Positions 10,384 through 22,645 of a DNA stretch of 64,000 bases are shown piece by piece (within the stretch, counting starts at the first letter, position 1; the number at the start of each line of letters is the position of its first letter). This DNA comes from Rhyzopertha dominica. Taxonomy: Eukaryota > Arthropoda > Insecta > Coleoptera > Bostrichidae. The notes beneath the pieces were generated by a model. It saw only the letters and a program-made list of their open reading frames with translations, was not told the DNA's origin and ran no database searches. The stretch spans positions 78,306,680 to 78,370,679 of the forward strand of contig QCXZ01000137.1 in the NCBI GenBank assembly GCA_025024175.1, in the 5' to 3' direction. A program made the position numbers and the translations under genes.

Positions 10384-11589
10384 AAAAAAAATGAGCATAC
10401 CATCTATAAATGTTCTGATTTTCGTTCCTTATCTGCTTTAGATCGGCTCAATTTCTCTAAATCTGCCAAACTTTGCTGTAATTGTTTAAAAGGAGGTCAC
10501 CCTTCTTCAGCTTGTCCCTCGAAAGCATCGTGTTTTTTGTGCGGTCATCGACATCATACATTACTACACACGGAACAAAATAAGCCAAAGCCAGCTCCCG
10601 ATTCTGTAGAACCTTCTACGTCTAGTGCTAATAGTCATTCTATAGCTCCAATATGTCATTCCATATCGACCAAGTCTACCACAACTCTTTTAGGTACTGC
10701 CTGCGTACTGATTTTGGATAGCAATGGTCAATATCACAAAGCCAGAGCTTTGATTGATTCTGGTTCTCAGATCTCGCTCGTGACCCGTTCATTTAGTCGA
10801 CGTCTGCATTTTCCTGTGCAGAGGTGTCATTGCCCTATTACTGGTATTGGGGGTTCTGTGAATTCTTCTTCCACAGGTTTGATTTCTTTAACGATCAAAC
10901 CTTACAATACTTCGCAACCGATTCTACACACTGATGCTGTCGTGTTGCCAAAAATCACTACTTATACACCGTCTGTTCAGGGATCTAATTTATTGCACGA
11001 GGAATTTGATCAACTTATTCTAGCTGACCCTGATTTTGAGAAACCTGGACGCATTGAGGTTCTACTTGGGGCTGATGTTTTTCCCTACATATTTGACGGT
11101 GGGCGGTTTGCCTCTTCTCAAGGCACACCCATCGCTCTTAATAGTATCTTTGGTTACGTCATTATGGGTAAAGTTCCTAATGATTATTCGCTTCCATCTT
11201 CTAGTTATTGTGGGGTTGCCACAGAACCGTATTCTCTCGAAACCATTATGAAGCAATTCTGGGAAGTGGAGGAAGTGCTCTCTGAACCACCTGTTGATCC
11301 TTGTGATCTTATTTGTGAGAAAATGTATCAATGCTTGCATCAACGTGATGATACGGGCCGTTATGTTGTTCCTCTTATGTTTAAGGATGATGCTTCCCTC
11401 CTGGGTGAGTCGTTATCAATCGCCAGCTCTTCTTTAAACTCTCTAGAACGACGTTTTAAGCGTGACCCTGACCTCTTCCAGTCCTATAATACATTTTTGT
11501 CGGAATATGATTCTTTGGGACACATGAAGTCTATTTCTTCTGGTACTTTCAGTCCTAGCACTAATTATATTCCACATCACGCGGTTTAA
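10384..11589 (+). pseudogene. BEL zinc knuckles, aspartic protease and start of RT
   Basis: This continues the gag frame after the tga. It carries the rest of knuckle 1, a second knuckle (CCNCLKGGHPSSAC) and a third cysteine-histidine unit (CFLCGHRHH). The retroviral-type protease follows, with the catalytic DSG codons at 10756-10764 (ARALIDSGSQIS). The last part, up to NYIPHHAV, leads into the reverse transcriptase. The frame stops at 11587-11589, where one base too many (or two too few) moves the reading into the next frame. This may be a mutation or an assembly error. A programmed +1 shift is not usual in BEL elements. Confidence 0.88.
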
Positions 11590-12890
11590 AACTGCTGGCA
11601 ACAAAACTAAAATTCGGGTAGTTTTTAATGCCTCTTCAAAAACGCTATCCAATCAATCTCTTAATGACTTGTTGTATGCTGGTCCTAAGCTACAACCGAA
11701 CCTCGCTTCTATTCTCTGTAGCTTTAGAATTCATCCGATAGTTTTTGTGTGCGATATAACCAAAATGTATCGTCAGATTCTAGTGTTACCAGAACACAGA
11801 AAATTTCAGCATATCCTCTGCAGACCCTCTCCAAATGAAACTGTCAAAGAATTTGAACTCTTAACCGTAACTTATGGAGTGTCTTCATCACCCTATTTAG
11901 CTATCCGCACCTTGCAGCAATTAGTGAAAGATGAAGGTTTGCACTTTCCAGAAGCTTCCAAACTAATTGCGAATTGTACGTATATTGACGACATCTTAGC
12001 GGGCTCATCTTCTGTGGAAGACGCTTTAAAATTACAGGCAGATCTAATTAGGCTATTAGAGCTAGGAGGTTTCGAACTGGCAAAATGGGCCAGTAATGAC
12101 ACTAGCTTGCTTGACCATCTACCTCCAGATAAGTGTGATATGCAGCCCTTCTTTTCCCCTGAAGTTGAGATTTCCTTGAAATTACTCGGCGTCTATTGGG
12201 ATCCTAACAGTGACTCGTTTTCTTACCATACTTCACCTTTCGAGTGCAATCATACTAAAAGGTCAGTGTTATCTTGTATTGCCCGATTATACGATCCCCT
12301 TGGCTGGATTTCTCCAGTTATTTTTCTTGCTAAATCTTTAATGCAAGAGCTTTGGAAGCGTTGTCTTGAATGGGATTCTGTCCTCCCTCTGGATATTCAA
12401 AAGGTATGGATTTCTTTTATCACGAGCTTACCTTTATTGAGACATGTTAAGATACCTCGTTATATATTTGCTAGTGATGGCATAGATTATCATCTTGTCG
12501 GATTTTCTGATGCCAGCGAAAGAGGTTACGCAGCTGTTGTATACCTATGTGTTTTTTCTAAAAATGCTGAACCCAAAATTAGACTTCTAATCGCTAAGTC
12601 TAAGGTTGCTCCCATAAAGCCGTTATCTATCCCTCGACTAGAACTATGTGGAGCTCTTCTTTTAGCTAAAACTATTAAATTTCTTTTAAGTTCTCTCGGA
12701 GAATGCTTTCCAGTTAAACCGAAAATTTCAGCCTGGACTGATTCTACTACAGTTCTCTCATGGCTTTGCACCGCAGCCCATCTTCTTAAAACGTTTGTAT
12801 CTAATCGCGTGGTCCAAATTCACAATATTCTCGAGCCTAATCTATGGCATCATGTTTCATCTGATGAAAATCCTGCCGATTTGGCATGCA
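11590..12890 (+). pseudogene. BEL reverse transcriptase and RNase H
   Basis: After the shift the frame resumes with KIRVVFNASSK, then GPKLQPNLASIL and CDITKMYRQI (first catalytic Asp), and YIDDI at 11981-11995. The Pao-type connection and RNase H follow: FSDASERGYAAVVY, PRLELCGALLLAK, AWTDSTTVLSWL and SDENPADLACR. All motifs needed for activity are visible. The frame runs on to a stop at 13018, but the homologous reading leaves it near 12890, where SDFWWTGPPWL continues in another frame. A short deletion around 12885-12895 best explains this, since the usual spacer between the two blocks is missing. Confidence 0.9.
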
Positions 12891-14514
12891 GAGATGCAGC
12901 GATTTTTGGTGGACTGGCCCTCCGTGGCTTAAGCTTCCTTGCACAGAATGGCCAATTTCAGAAAACGTTCCTGTTGCTTCTGATAATATTCCCGAACGAA
13001 AGCCCGTCCATTCGTTGATCTCAACAGTAACTGTGAGGACTGAAGAAAGTGAAGTTTTGCAGCGTTTTTCAGACCTTCATTCCCTGCAAAGAATCACTGC
13101 ATGGTGCCTTCGTTTCAGTAACAATTGCAGGAAACCTTTGAGTCGTCAATCCAGTGCCATTTTGTCGTGTGTTGAATTTCAGAACGCTCTTATGTGCTGG
13201 GTTAAACATACACAGGAGGTTTATTTTGATACAACTGCTGCTACCAAATTTTCGAAATCTCTATCTTCTTTAAGCCCCTTCAGAGACACATTAGGCATAT
13301 GGCGAGTCGGTGGAAGACTTCAAAATTCTTCTGTCCCATACTCTGCGAAGCATCCTATTCTGCTTCCTAAACATAGTCACTTAAGTCACTTGATAATTGA
13401 CTATTATCATCGGTCTTACTTGCATGTTGGTCCTAGAACCCTACAGTCTTTATTGTGCCGCACCTTTTGGATAATTGCAGCGCGAAGTGTCATTCGTCAG
13501 CGCCTTAGACGGTGTCTTACTTGTTTGCGCCAGAAAGCACCCGCTTTACATCCCCCCATGGGAAATCTGCCTTCCTCGAGGGTAAGTCAGGGTCGACCAT
13601 TTCTTAATGTTGGTGTAGATTTTGGAGGTCCTTTTCCTATCAAAGAATCAACTCGCAGAAATGCTAAAATTTCCAAAGCTTATCTAGCGTTATTTGTTTG
13701 TATGGCTACTAAGGCTGTTCATTTGGAACTGGTTTCAGATTTGTCGACTGACGCATTCTTAGCTTCCTTGAATCGTTTTGTTAGTCGTCGAGGTCTCTGT
13801 CGCTGTATTTATAGCGACAATGGTAGAAATTTTCTTGGAGCCACTAGGTATTTAATGGACGTTCAAAATTATATCCTCTCTGCTCCACATCTTGAAACTA
13901 TTACGAATGCTCTAAGCAGTCAAGGCATCGAATGGAAATTTATCCCGCCTTCTTCTCCACACTTCGGAGGAATTTGGGAGAGTGGTATAAAATCCGCTAA
14001 GTATCACGTTAAAAGAGTAGTAGGCGCACAAGCTTTTACTTTTGAAGAGTTCGCTACATTATTTTGCCGTATCGAAGCTGTTCTTAATAGCCGCCCTCTT
14101 TGTCCAATTTCGTCAGATGCAAATGAATTTGATGTTCTTACTCCCGGTCACTTTATTATAGGCGGTCCTTTATTAGAAGTTCCGGAGTATGATTTAACTA
14201 ACACTAAACTGAACCGCTTGTCCCGTTGGCAACTAATTCAACAATCTATGCAATGTTTTTGGAACCGGTGGAGGAAAGACNACTTGCATACTCTTCNACA
14301 GAAATCTAAATGGACCAAATCCGTAAATAATATTGTTGAAGGCGACTTAGTATTAATACACGAAAATAATGTACCTCCTTNGCATTGGCCTTTAGGGCGC
14401 GTTGAACGTGTGTATCCGGGTTCTGATAAAGTTGTCCGTGTAGTGGACGTTAAGACTAAAGCTGGTGTGTTTCGTCGTCCTGTTGTTAAGCTAAGTCCTT
14501 TACCAAAGGATTAG
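12886..14514 (+). pseudogene. BEL integrase and DUF5641-like C-terminal region
   Basis: An open frame of 542 codons. The integrase has an HHCC zinc-binding segment (LIIDYYHRSYLHVG ... RCLTCLRQK). Its DDE triad lies at VDFGGPF (Asp 13618-13620), IYSDNGRNF (Asp 13816-13818) and FGGIWESG (Glu 13978-13980). The last 120 residues (RLSRWQLIQQSMQCFWNRW ... GRVERVYPGSDKVVRVVDVKT) are the tail domain found at the end of BEL/Pao integrases. Three N bases (14281, 14297, 14382) fall here. The stop is tag 14512-14514. Confidence 0.92.
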
Positions 14515-14682
14515 CCTGACAATTGGGGCGTACACTTAGCCCTAGCCATTTGAAATGTTATTAATAATTAAGTTTTGTTATCTCTTTCATACAANTTTTA
14601 ATTTTGAGTTACCTTATTCNATAGTTATTTCTTTAATGGCGATACTCGCTAATATTTAACTATTATTTAATTTTGTTATCAA

Positions 14683-14698
14683 AATTGGTGGGCGGTTA
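14683..14698 (+). promoter_or_regulatory. BEL polypurine-tract candidate
   Basis: The G-rich run ggtgggcgg, followed by ttatg, lies directly before the 3' LTR. It is short and not purely purine, so the assignment rests on position. Confidence 0.45.
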
Positions 14699-14925
14699 TG
14701 TTGGATATTGGATCCAGTTTTTTGTTGCTCCTTTTTTCCGCTTACCATTTTGTCCTTGTCTCTCCTGAAGACCATCAGTTGCACCGTATCTTTCGTGGTG
14801 TACGCGCTCGTGCCATTTTCGCTAACAAGACCAAGTCAAGTACTGCACCCCTTGGCCTGCAGTCCCACTGTTCTACAACCTACTTACGTAAGTCCTGCTC
14901 TTACTATTCGCTCTCCTACGCGACA
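14699..14925 (+). repeat. BEL 3' LTR
   Basis: A 227-bp copy of the 5' LTR with no difference that I can see, followed by the atcat target duplication at 14926-14930. Confidence 0.95.
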
Positions 14926-14930
14926 ATCAT

Positions 14931-16146
14931 CAATACTTAATTAAGTAGGGAGATGAAAGATACATATACGTTATTGACTACTGTAATAACTCAGGGTCTT
15001 TACGTTGGCTGCCATCAAGCATAAGGCTGCTTGAAAATGCTTGATATCAAGTCAAGCAGCGTAGTGGCAAAATCAAGTCAAGTCAAGCTCTAATTTTTCA
15101 AGTATATTTTTTTCAAGTCAAGTCAGAGAAATATCCGTAATCTAAAATAAAATTTAAAAAAAACTCGTTAATTTACTCAAGTTTTCCAACATGTCATAAA
15201 AATTCCACTACGCCACGTTATGGCCACATGAATTTTACAAGTCAACGACGAACGCCTCCCGATAAGCATCTTCTCAGGGAAGGCGTGCTTGCAAATTTCC
15301 GCTTCATTAAAAATTCGCGGTAGCGGATATTAATGTGTTTGTCCAGTGCCCATATAAGATGGCACTGCTACCAACTCGCAAGCTACTTTATGTGTCATCA
15401 ATTTTAAGTGTAAATTATAGTCTGGATTATGTTTACGGTTATTATTAGCTTTATGGGGCTATCAATTTCGTTTTAGATGTTTAGTTTATGTTTCAGACGG
15501 GTATCTTTCTGATCTGAGGGTATACTGTGTAATCAAACTGACAGATTAAATTATTTTATACTCGTAAATACAAGCTTGCTTATGGTAAGCCGTTTAAACG
15601 ACTGGACATAAGTGTAAGGGGGTTATGTTGATGGACATCTGTATTCAGTTTGTATGTAAACAAGATAGTCTAGGCGTACACATAAAAAAGAAAGAGTCTA
15701 GAGGTACAAGTACGGGAAACCATTCAAACGAATTGTTGGTAGCCTTGCTAAATGGTAGGTAGCAGTACTGGTTTTCTACACAACCTCTAAAAGGGACCTT
15801 AGTTGTTAAATGTAAGTTTTACAAGAGCATCAAAAAGTCGAAAAAATTAAATTATTACATACATACCCATTTACACCTATTGCATGAAATCTGGCAGGTT
15901 AGGTACCCTGTGGTACTCCCATTGAACATTTTTACTCGCCAATGTACGTTCCGCCACTTTAACTGAAATTTGCGCATTTTACAAGTAACTACATAGACAG
16001 CAACAAAAGAAGTTTTATACCAAATAATACATAATGTATGATTGCTTTAAGAATCTCATAGCTAATTGGACCAAATGTTTTATCAAGTAGTACAGGCACA
16101 GTTATCAAACCTTTTTGAATAGCTCGCATTATGCCATCAGTTGCAT
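14931..16146. other. no gene; caagt-rich tract and a repeated 36-bp motif
   Basis: From 15045 to 15130 the sequence is full of caagt and tcaag units in degenerate tandem. Two imperfect 36-40 bp copies lie at about 15566-15605 and 15702-15740 (tatggtaagccgtttaaacg against tacgggaaaccattcaaacg). No gene is supported. Confidence 0.4.
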
Positions 16147-17420
16147 TTAACAGTGTGGTCTACAACTGAAACCCATTTGAAACCAAGATTGCTTGTCAGA
16201 CAGAAGATTATGCAGTTCTAGATATTCCTGCAACTGAACAGATATTATCTTCTCTAGGAGTTTCGATGAACATGGGAGGATAATATTAATAATATTGGGT
16301 CTAAAGTGCTTCAGCTTTTTAGGGGTCAAAATTTTAGAGAAAGGGGTGACTAAAAGAGTGTTTCCAAATATCCGGGAAATAGCCCTCTAATAGGCAGAAT
16401 TTACGATATGTGCTAAGTATTTAAATATAAAAGGACATAGTATTTTCAACACTTGCGGCGACATACCATCTAGGCCTACCGAATCAGACTTCATAGTATT
16501 CAAAAATCCTAAAAGGTATCAACATATCAATCAGCTTCAACTCAAATAATTCATCAAACCGTTCTTTCCTATAGGACTAATAGAATGCGAGAGTTTCTGC
16601 CAGATTAGCAGAGCATTATGGTACATCAAGAAAAAAATTAAACAATAATTCCGGATGATCAATACAACAATATTAAGTGACCTAAAAAAATTCCAGGTTT
16701 GCGCAGGTTTGCTGGATTTTATTTTATACTCAAAGCATGATTTTTTTATCTTGTTTAATTATTAGGTTTGTAACGTTTTTCGGCGGCTTATAAGAATACA
16801 AATTCTCTACATTTCTAGTACACCTATACTTTACCTACCCTATCTTGCAGCAACATTAGCCTAAAAGATCGTATTGAAATAAAGTACATTTTCTTCAATA
16901 TTAGGTGTATGAAGCATTCTGTCAAGATTAAATTCAACAAGCGCGTTAGAAAAATCATATTTATTAACTTGCCCTGAAGATCGGATTGTTTTATAAACTG
17001 GATTTTGATTCGACTCAAGATCATCATCATGATCGTGATCAGAAACAGGACAATTACAGACTCCAGCCTTAGCAATTAGAGACGGACAAGTTACTACAAT
17101 ATCGTCAATAAGGCTATGGCTATTCTGAGTAACCCTCGTTGGTTCACTGATTAGTTGTGCCATATCAAATATAGTTAAGTAGTCATTATATAGCTCACAA
17201 AATGCATTACACTAGATTTAGGTGGATGATGCATAACAGAAATTAATAACTTACCACTTCTTGCATTTATAACCAAACTATACCGTTCTATAATATTTGA
17301 GTCACTATTGAACAAAACACAGTCAGTATTTTTTCTATCAAATATACTAATACCCCTTCCAGTCGTTTGTCGGCTCCTGGTGAAAAAGTTATAGCCTTCA
17401 ACATGTACTTCTCAGAAACA
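16147..17420 (-). pseudogene. Jockey/CR1-like LINE relic
   Basis: The minus strand reads from the end of an endonuclease domain into a reverse transcriptase. EVHVEGYNFFTRSRQTTGRG lies near 17390-17330, ISEPTRVTQNSHSLIDDI and DHDHDD near 17150-17020, and the RT start with SKLLEKIISVQLQEYLELHNLLSDKQS near 16300-16190. Multiple stops and frameshifts make it dead, and the RT is cut off after this block. The order and motifs are those of Jockey or CR1-type non-LTR elements. It abuts a plus-strand LINE at about 17420. Confidence 0.75.
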
Positions 17421-17424
17421 GCCA

Positions 17425-18790
17425 TAACATAAGAACAGATCAGTGGACGATCGCATGTTCACAGTAAGGCGCATACTAGAAGAAAATTGGGGATAGAACG
17501 CACAAAAACGTTCCTCATGTCTATATATTTAAAGAAAGCATTCGATATGATAAATCACCAATCTGTACCAGAAATCCTGGCAAAGAAAAAGGTTCCTCAC
17601 TATTTAATCAATAGGATAACGAAGGCCTGTCAACACGATGATACAACAATACAATGGTTTGGCCAAACAACCCCGGTAAAACAAAAAAAAATAGAGGAGT
17701 AAAGCAAAGATACCCCATATCAGCAATAATATTTACAATTGTGCTAGATGACGTCATTCAAAAAACTACCGCACAATTAAAAAATATGACAGACAAGGAA
17801 ATAAAATAAAACTTCCGTTTATACTGGTATATGCGGATGACCTAGTGGTAATAACAGAGAATGAAATAGACTTGAACGACTTTCTAAATAATGTAGAAGA
17901 TAACCTAGCAGAAAACGGGCTAACCATAAACTACAACAAAGCCACTGTCATGATAAGAGACCCCTTTAGTGAGAAAACGTTAAAGACAGGTAGTGTACAC
18001 AAACTAGGGAACCGAAACATAAGACTGACAAACAAGATAAAATATCTGGATACCGCGCATAGAGTGACAAAAGGTATACTACCATTTGTAGAGAAACACA
18101 AGCCGTAATGGAGCATGTTGAAAAACATATATACATCGGTAATCCTGCCCATCATGACGTACGGAATCAAAAGTGCCGCTATTACCAAAGCTAAACGAAC
18201 CAGCTTGAGCGACTCAGAACGAAAAATCGTACAATTACTGGCCAAAGCTGTCAGAAAAAAAAACGAAACCGAGGGACAACAGAATTCCTAGAGGGAAAGA
18301 CAATCACAAAAAGAATAGAAACACATGTAATGTAATATTGTGGATATAGGAGAGAAAAGGACCATATACTACAAAAAGCGTGGAAAATGGACAGCAACAA
18401 GCTCAAATTAGGACGACCGTGCTACACATGGAAAACAGCGGTGGATGGAATCATAGCAAAATCAAACATAAATTAAGAACAGTGGTCAGAAATCGCAAAA
18501 GACAAGAAAACAATAAATAAGGAAGTCCTAAAGCTGTATACAATCTCAGACAGCAGCTCGTCCGAGGAAGAACAAGAATAATGCAACCGAACTAAGCCAT
18601 CATTCAACACGGATACTAATAAAAAAGTATCCGCTAGTTAGATGCTCTGAAAACCTTCCCATTCCAATCCCCAAATTCCTGTAACATGCGCTACGCAGGA
18701 GCCCACTAGCAACAAGCGTGTATATCCGGGAGCGGCAGAAATGCCTACCGTACGCTGGTTCAATCAAGCAATCAATCAATCAAGAACTGC
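17425..18790 (+). pseudogene. 5'-truncated LINE relic B, copy 1
   Basis: A reverse transcriptase in pieces: SIYLKKAFDMINHQSV (17487 onward), then the RT block ISAIIFTIVLDDVIQKT, then VYADDLVVITENEIDLN with the YADD site near 17830. After it come the thumb and C-terminal region (RPCYTWKTAVDGIIAKSN near 18417-18470; SDSSSSEEEQE near 18550). The end carries tcaa-type repeats (aatcaagcaatcaatcaatc, about 18759-18784), a tail form seen in some LINE groups. The copy is broken by stops. A second, more deleted copy lies at 38030-39500. Confidence 0.75.
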
Positions 18791-21222
18791 AAGCTTTGAC
18801 TGGGAATTGAAAACGGTATCGTGTTTTGAAATTTATTTTTAATTTTTTAATATTGACGATGCCTGATGAATATGTATGTATGGCAACGAAAATATATTGT
18901 ACTATGCTATACTACTATACTACGCTACAAAATTAGACCAATGTGATACACGAAAGTGAATTATTGGATACATAATTGATATGAAGCCGAAATCGACCTG
19001 CAGGCAAAGAGTAAGAAGAACACAACACTTTTTCTAGTTCTCTGCCCTTCTTTGCGACTTAAACAACTGTAGATGACCAAGATTATCAAGGGTTGCAGTT
19101 GGTTACGACGAAGTTGCTGTGTCGGCATTTGGATATAATTACGGACGGGCAGCGCGGCTCGCTTTATACCTTGATTGATGGATTGCTCTGTCGCTGGCCA
19201 GTCGGTTGTTTCTAGATGTGCGATGAATTAGTGCTAGTCGGTAATCAGGGCGTCTGTATCCTATTCGCGTTCCTATCGTGTCTGACGGTAGCAGTTAGAA
19301 ACGGGCCTTGCTAAATTAGGAGCGCGACCGCATAGATGGATCATGGAAAAACCGACATTCATTGTTTGTAGCGGCTGCTCTGATCAGAGCTTTCGATTGC
19401 TCATAAATCTCTACAGAAGGCGTGACGATCGCGGCTGCCTCGTTTTTTGAAAGAATCAAACGGGTTTGAGGGACGAAGCAAAATTACTAAAACGCTAGTT
19501 TCCTTATACGAGGACAAGTTATACACAGTTTTCTTTCAATATTTACATATATTGTGTTCCCAATACACCAATGGCTAAGTTACTGCATTCTGCTTTACTG
19601 GACTTTGGAAAAAAAACAAGGAAACACACTCGTTCACACACTAAACAGGTATTACAGAAGTAGGAGCAGATTGCAAGAGTTTAATACAGATCCTTAGCTA
19701 ATTTTGGCTGCATTGCAGACTGCTATTGTATAATCTGTAGTAATAAAGATAGTTCTTTCGAGATTCAAAAACGTATATCTACGTGAAACTAATTTTATTT
19801 GATTTATAATTGGTTTAGCTTATACAGGTTATCTGTAGTCATAAATAACTGTTCATTCCTAATGTAAGATTTATAAACGTTTCTGAATAGTTAAGAAGTA
19901 TGGCATCTAATATGTGTTTAAAAACAGCTGAATGCACACCCTTCAAAAATGTAGTATGCCATATACACTCTGCTTTTATTCTAGTATATACATTCATGTT
20001 TAATTTGTCATGAATATATTTTGTAAGTAGAAGGCTAAAAGTATCTTACATACATATACTGCCTATTTTTAGAGCGGATTTTTATGTACACATAATAATA
20101 TTCCTTCCACTTTAGTGTTCTATTAAAAATGTTATTGCATGCTCGTATATAAAGTGAATTAGAATTATATGATAACATGATACCAATATATATGTTTTCT
20201 GAGATGTCCTAGTTACATTTTAAGGTGAAATAAAAATAAAAGTAGGCCAGAGTTGTATTCCTCAACGATTTTCTCTGGTATCACTAAAAGACTCCAAGGA
20301 AACGTCAACCAAACTCCACGTTGGAACTGTCATGGGTCTTCTGTCATGACATGTTAAATTTCCCTAAATTTTTTATTTTTATTAGACTTCTCACATTTTC
20401 TTGTGTAGAAGACGGAAATCAAGCAAAATAGAAAAAATGTCGCACTCATCCATTACAAAACTCGTTTTATAAACATTGAATGCATGCGACAAAATAGAAC
20501 CTTATGAAATTAATTTTTTATTATAATGTTATGCTGAAAGAAAGGATTTGTTCAGTTTACTTAGATTTCAGCATTGTCAATAAATTTTATTTGTAGCTAT
20601 AGCCTCAACCAAAAATTTTGTAAAGGCAAAAATTTATCTTTGTTCCGCAAAAAAAATTTTATTAGAAGTAATTTATTATTCTTGGTCACAAAAACATTAT
20701 TTGTTATAGTAACCCGTAATTTATTTAGCACATAATATTTGTATTTGTTGCAATAACTAACTTTTTGTTGGTTTGTTTTTTGTTTTAGTATTTAACGCTA
20801 ACATTTACTTAGGTGTACAAATATTACAATATTTGTGGAGACTTCTTAAATATTCATTAAATGCTCTCTTCTAGAATATTTAGAAATAACTTTAGCACCA
20901 CCCTGTTTAACATTATATAAATGTTTACTTAAATAAAATGACTACTTGTCCATTTTGACAAGACACAAGTATAAACTTTTTAATATCTTATTAGTGTCCT
21001 TATTTGTAGTATCTGTTTCTAAATCTGTACTATGAACGTTGTTCGATTATTTCTATAACATTTGACAGTATTCATCAGGCGAAATGATATTACCAATTTT
21101 GTCTAGGTACTAGTTTATTATAATTAATTCTCCTGATTAATTAACAAACGATGGTGACAGGCATACAAATATTTGAATTAACCTACATCTAAATTTTTCT
21201 TCATTGGTTCAATAACAAAAAA
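18791..21222. other. no gene seen; A+T-rich, with a G+C-richer island about 19100-19460
   Basis: No open frame, terminal repeat or transposon protein that I recognise. The island at 19100-19460 is compositionally unlike the flanks and could be conserved non-coding DNA. The rest is plain A+T-rich sequence. Confidence 0.4.
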
Positions 21223-21340
21223 TCATTTGTCATTTTAACAGAGGACGCCGGTGATCCAAATATTTACAGATATCAACTTTAGGACAACGCTGGATCACAC
21301 ACGTGTAGGCTGAGGAGGAGAAAGCTTCTGCAATTACATT
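21223..21340 (-). repeat. 118-bp direct repeat, copy 1
   Basis: Matches 22007-22124 in the same orientation with about half a dozen differences. Copy 2 is directly continuous with a minus-strand LINE RT relic, and the bases after copy 1 (ctcgttgtccataac) also resemble that relic. Both copies are therefore probably pieces of the same LINE. Confidence 0.8.
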
Positions 21341-22006
21341 CGCTTTACAGAAACTTCACCTTGTCCTCCCTGCTCGTTGTCCATAACAACATTACAGTGA
21401 CAAATTAAAAATATAAATGGACGGTTAGCACATAAATGTTTTTAAACATCTTTGTGCTCTAGAAGTACAGTAATTGTAGCCTATAGATATAAAAGAAAGC
21501 ATTACTAATCTAGACAACGACCTATTTAATTTGTTTAAGAGACTATCTAAGGACCACTGCAATATTTTGCTTTACCTTTACAGACAAATTAAAATTCACG
21601 GGAACAACAGGCGCTAATGATTAATACTAGCTTTATATTATTAGTAAATTATTAAATTAATGAATAACCAGTGATATCATAAAATAAAGAGTGCAAATTG
21701 AAGTGCACAAAAAGCCAGCATACGAAACCTATAAGGACGACAAGAGAACAAATAATTTTAATGTGTTGGCTCTCAATGGGCGTGGGTCCTGATCTAGATA
21801 TCTCCATCGGTTAGCCTTGCAGAGCCCCTCTGTCACAACAGAGTGAGTATATCGTGCCTTTGGTAGACAGTGCTAGTGATACACCAAGGCGCCAATGAGA
21901 GTCCATCACGACAAAGGGACTTCAAGTTTTGATTAATTAGTGAATAAGTTAAGATTGGGAAGTAATGAGTGATGCGGTCAAAAAAAGGAGGGCGATAGAG
22001 TTTGGT

Positions 22007-22124
22007 TCATTTGCTATTTTAACAGAGGACGCCGGTGATCCATATATTTACAGATATCAACTTTAGAATAACGCTGGATCACACACGTGTAGGCTGAAGA
22101 GGAGAAAGCTTCTGCAATTATATT
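22007..22124 (-). repeat. 118-bp direct repeat, copy 2
   Basis: Second copy of the segment at 21223-21340, sharing for example agaggacgccggtgatcca. It joins the LINE relic to its right without an obvious break. Confidence 0.8.
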
Positions 22125-22645
22125 CTGCACAGTTTCATCACCTTTAATTTTCTGTACACTAATTTAACTTCGTTGACCCTGTCGTGTAGTTCGCACAATA
22201 TATCGTCCATAACCATGATAAACAATGTTGGGCTTAACACATTAACTACCTGGAAATCCTGTGATTCCAAGTTACTTGTTCTAAGGTAATTTTTTACTGT
22301 ATAAGCTCTCTACGCTTTTTCTGAGCTTGTTATTTATACCCCTTTTCTTCATACTTTCCCAGACCACTTTTCTAGCGATGTTATCAAATGATTTCTCTTA
22401 GTCCAAGAATGCTAAACAGATTCATTTTCTTTGGCTATCTTTTCAGCCATTTGTTTAATCGTAAAGGTATAGTCGGGCGTGCTTCGCCCTTTTCCAAACC
22501 TTAGTGTAATTGTGGTTCCACGTTTTCTCTTAATCTTTCTTCGATCAATCTTTCGTAAGTTCTTTAGAAATAGCTTCTTATTTGCTTTGCTGTTTTCCTC
22601 TATTTTCGTCCTAAATTCTTCTTAAGCCTTCCTTTTGGCTTCTTT
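22125..22645 (-). pseudogene. LINE reverse-transcriptase relic
   Basis: The minus strand, read in shifting frames from 22640 to 22200, gives KTYERLIEERLREN, then FGKGRSTPDYTFTIKQMAEKI and a block like DLEKSFDNIARKVVWESMKK. These correspond to the RT fingers-to-palm region of R1/Jockey/RTE-type non-LTR elements. The YADD part is not recognisable. It is dead and fragmentary. Confidence 0.65.

Larger units (their letters stand above)
8769..14925 (+). mobile_element. complete BEL/Pao LTR retrotransposon
   Basis: A full-length element of 6157 bp with 227-bp LTRs that look identical, a perfect 5-bp target duplication, a primer-binding-site candidate, gag with zinc knuckles, protease, reverse transcriptase, RNase H, integrase and a DUF5641-like tail. 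This domain order is BEL/Pao, with integrase after RNase H and a DUF1759-like gag. The matching LTRs mean a recent insertion. The coding frame nevertheless has three breaks: an in-frame tga at 10381, a frameshift near 11587, and a frameshift or small deletion near 12885-12895. Several N bases fall in its last 700 bp, so some breaks could be assembly errors. Confidence 0.95.

Noticed and set aside
15045..15130. caagt-rich tract as a CRISPR-like or satellite array
   Set aside because: The units are short, degenerate and irregularly spaced; it is ordinary simple-sequence DNA.
21762..21930. Possible short inverted ends (ctctcaatgggcg / cgccaatgagag)
   Set aside because: The match is short and imperfect, and no target duplication or repeat copy supports it.
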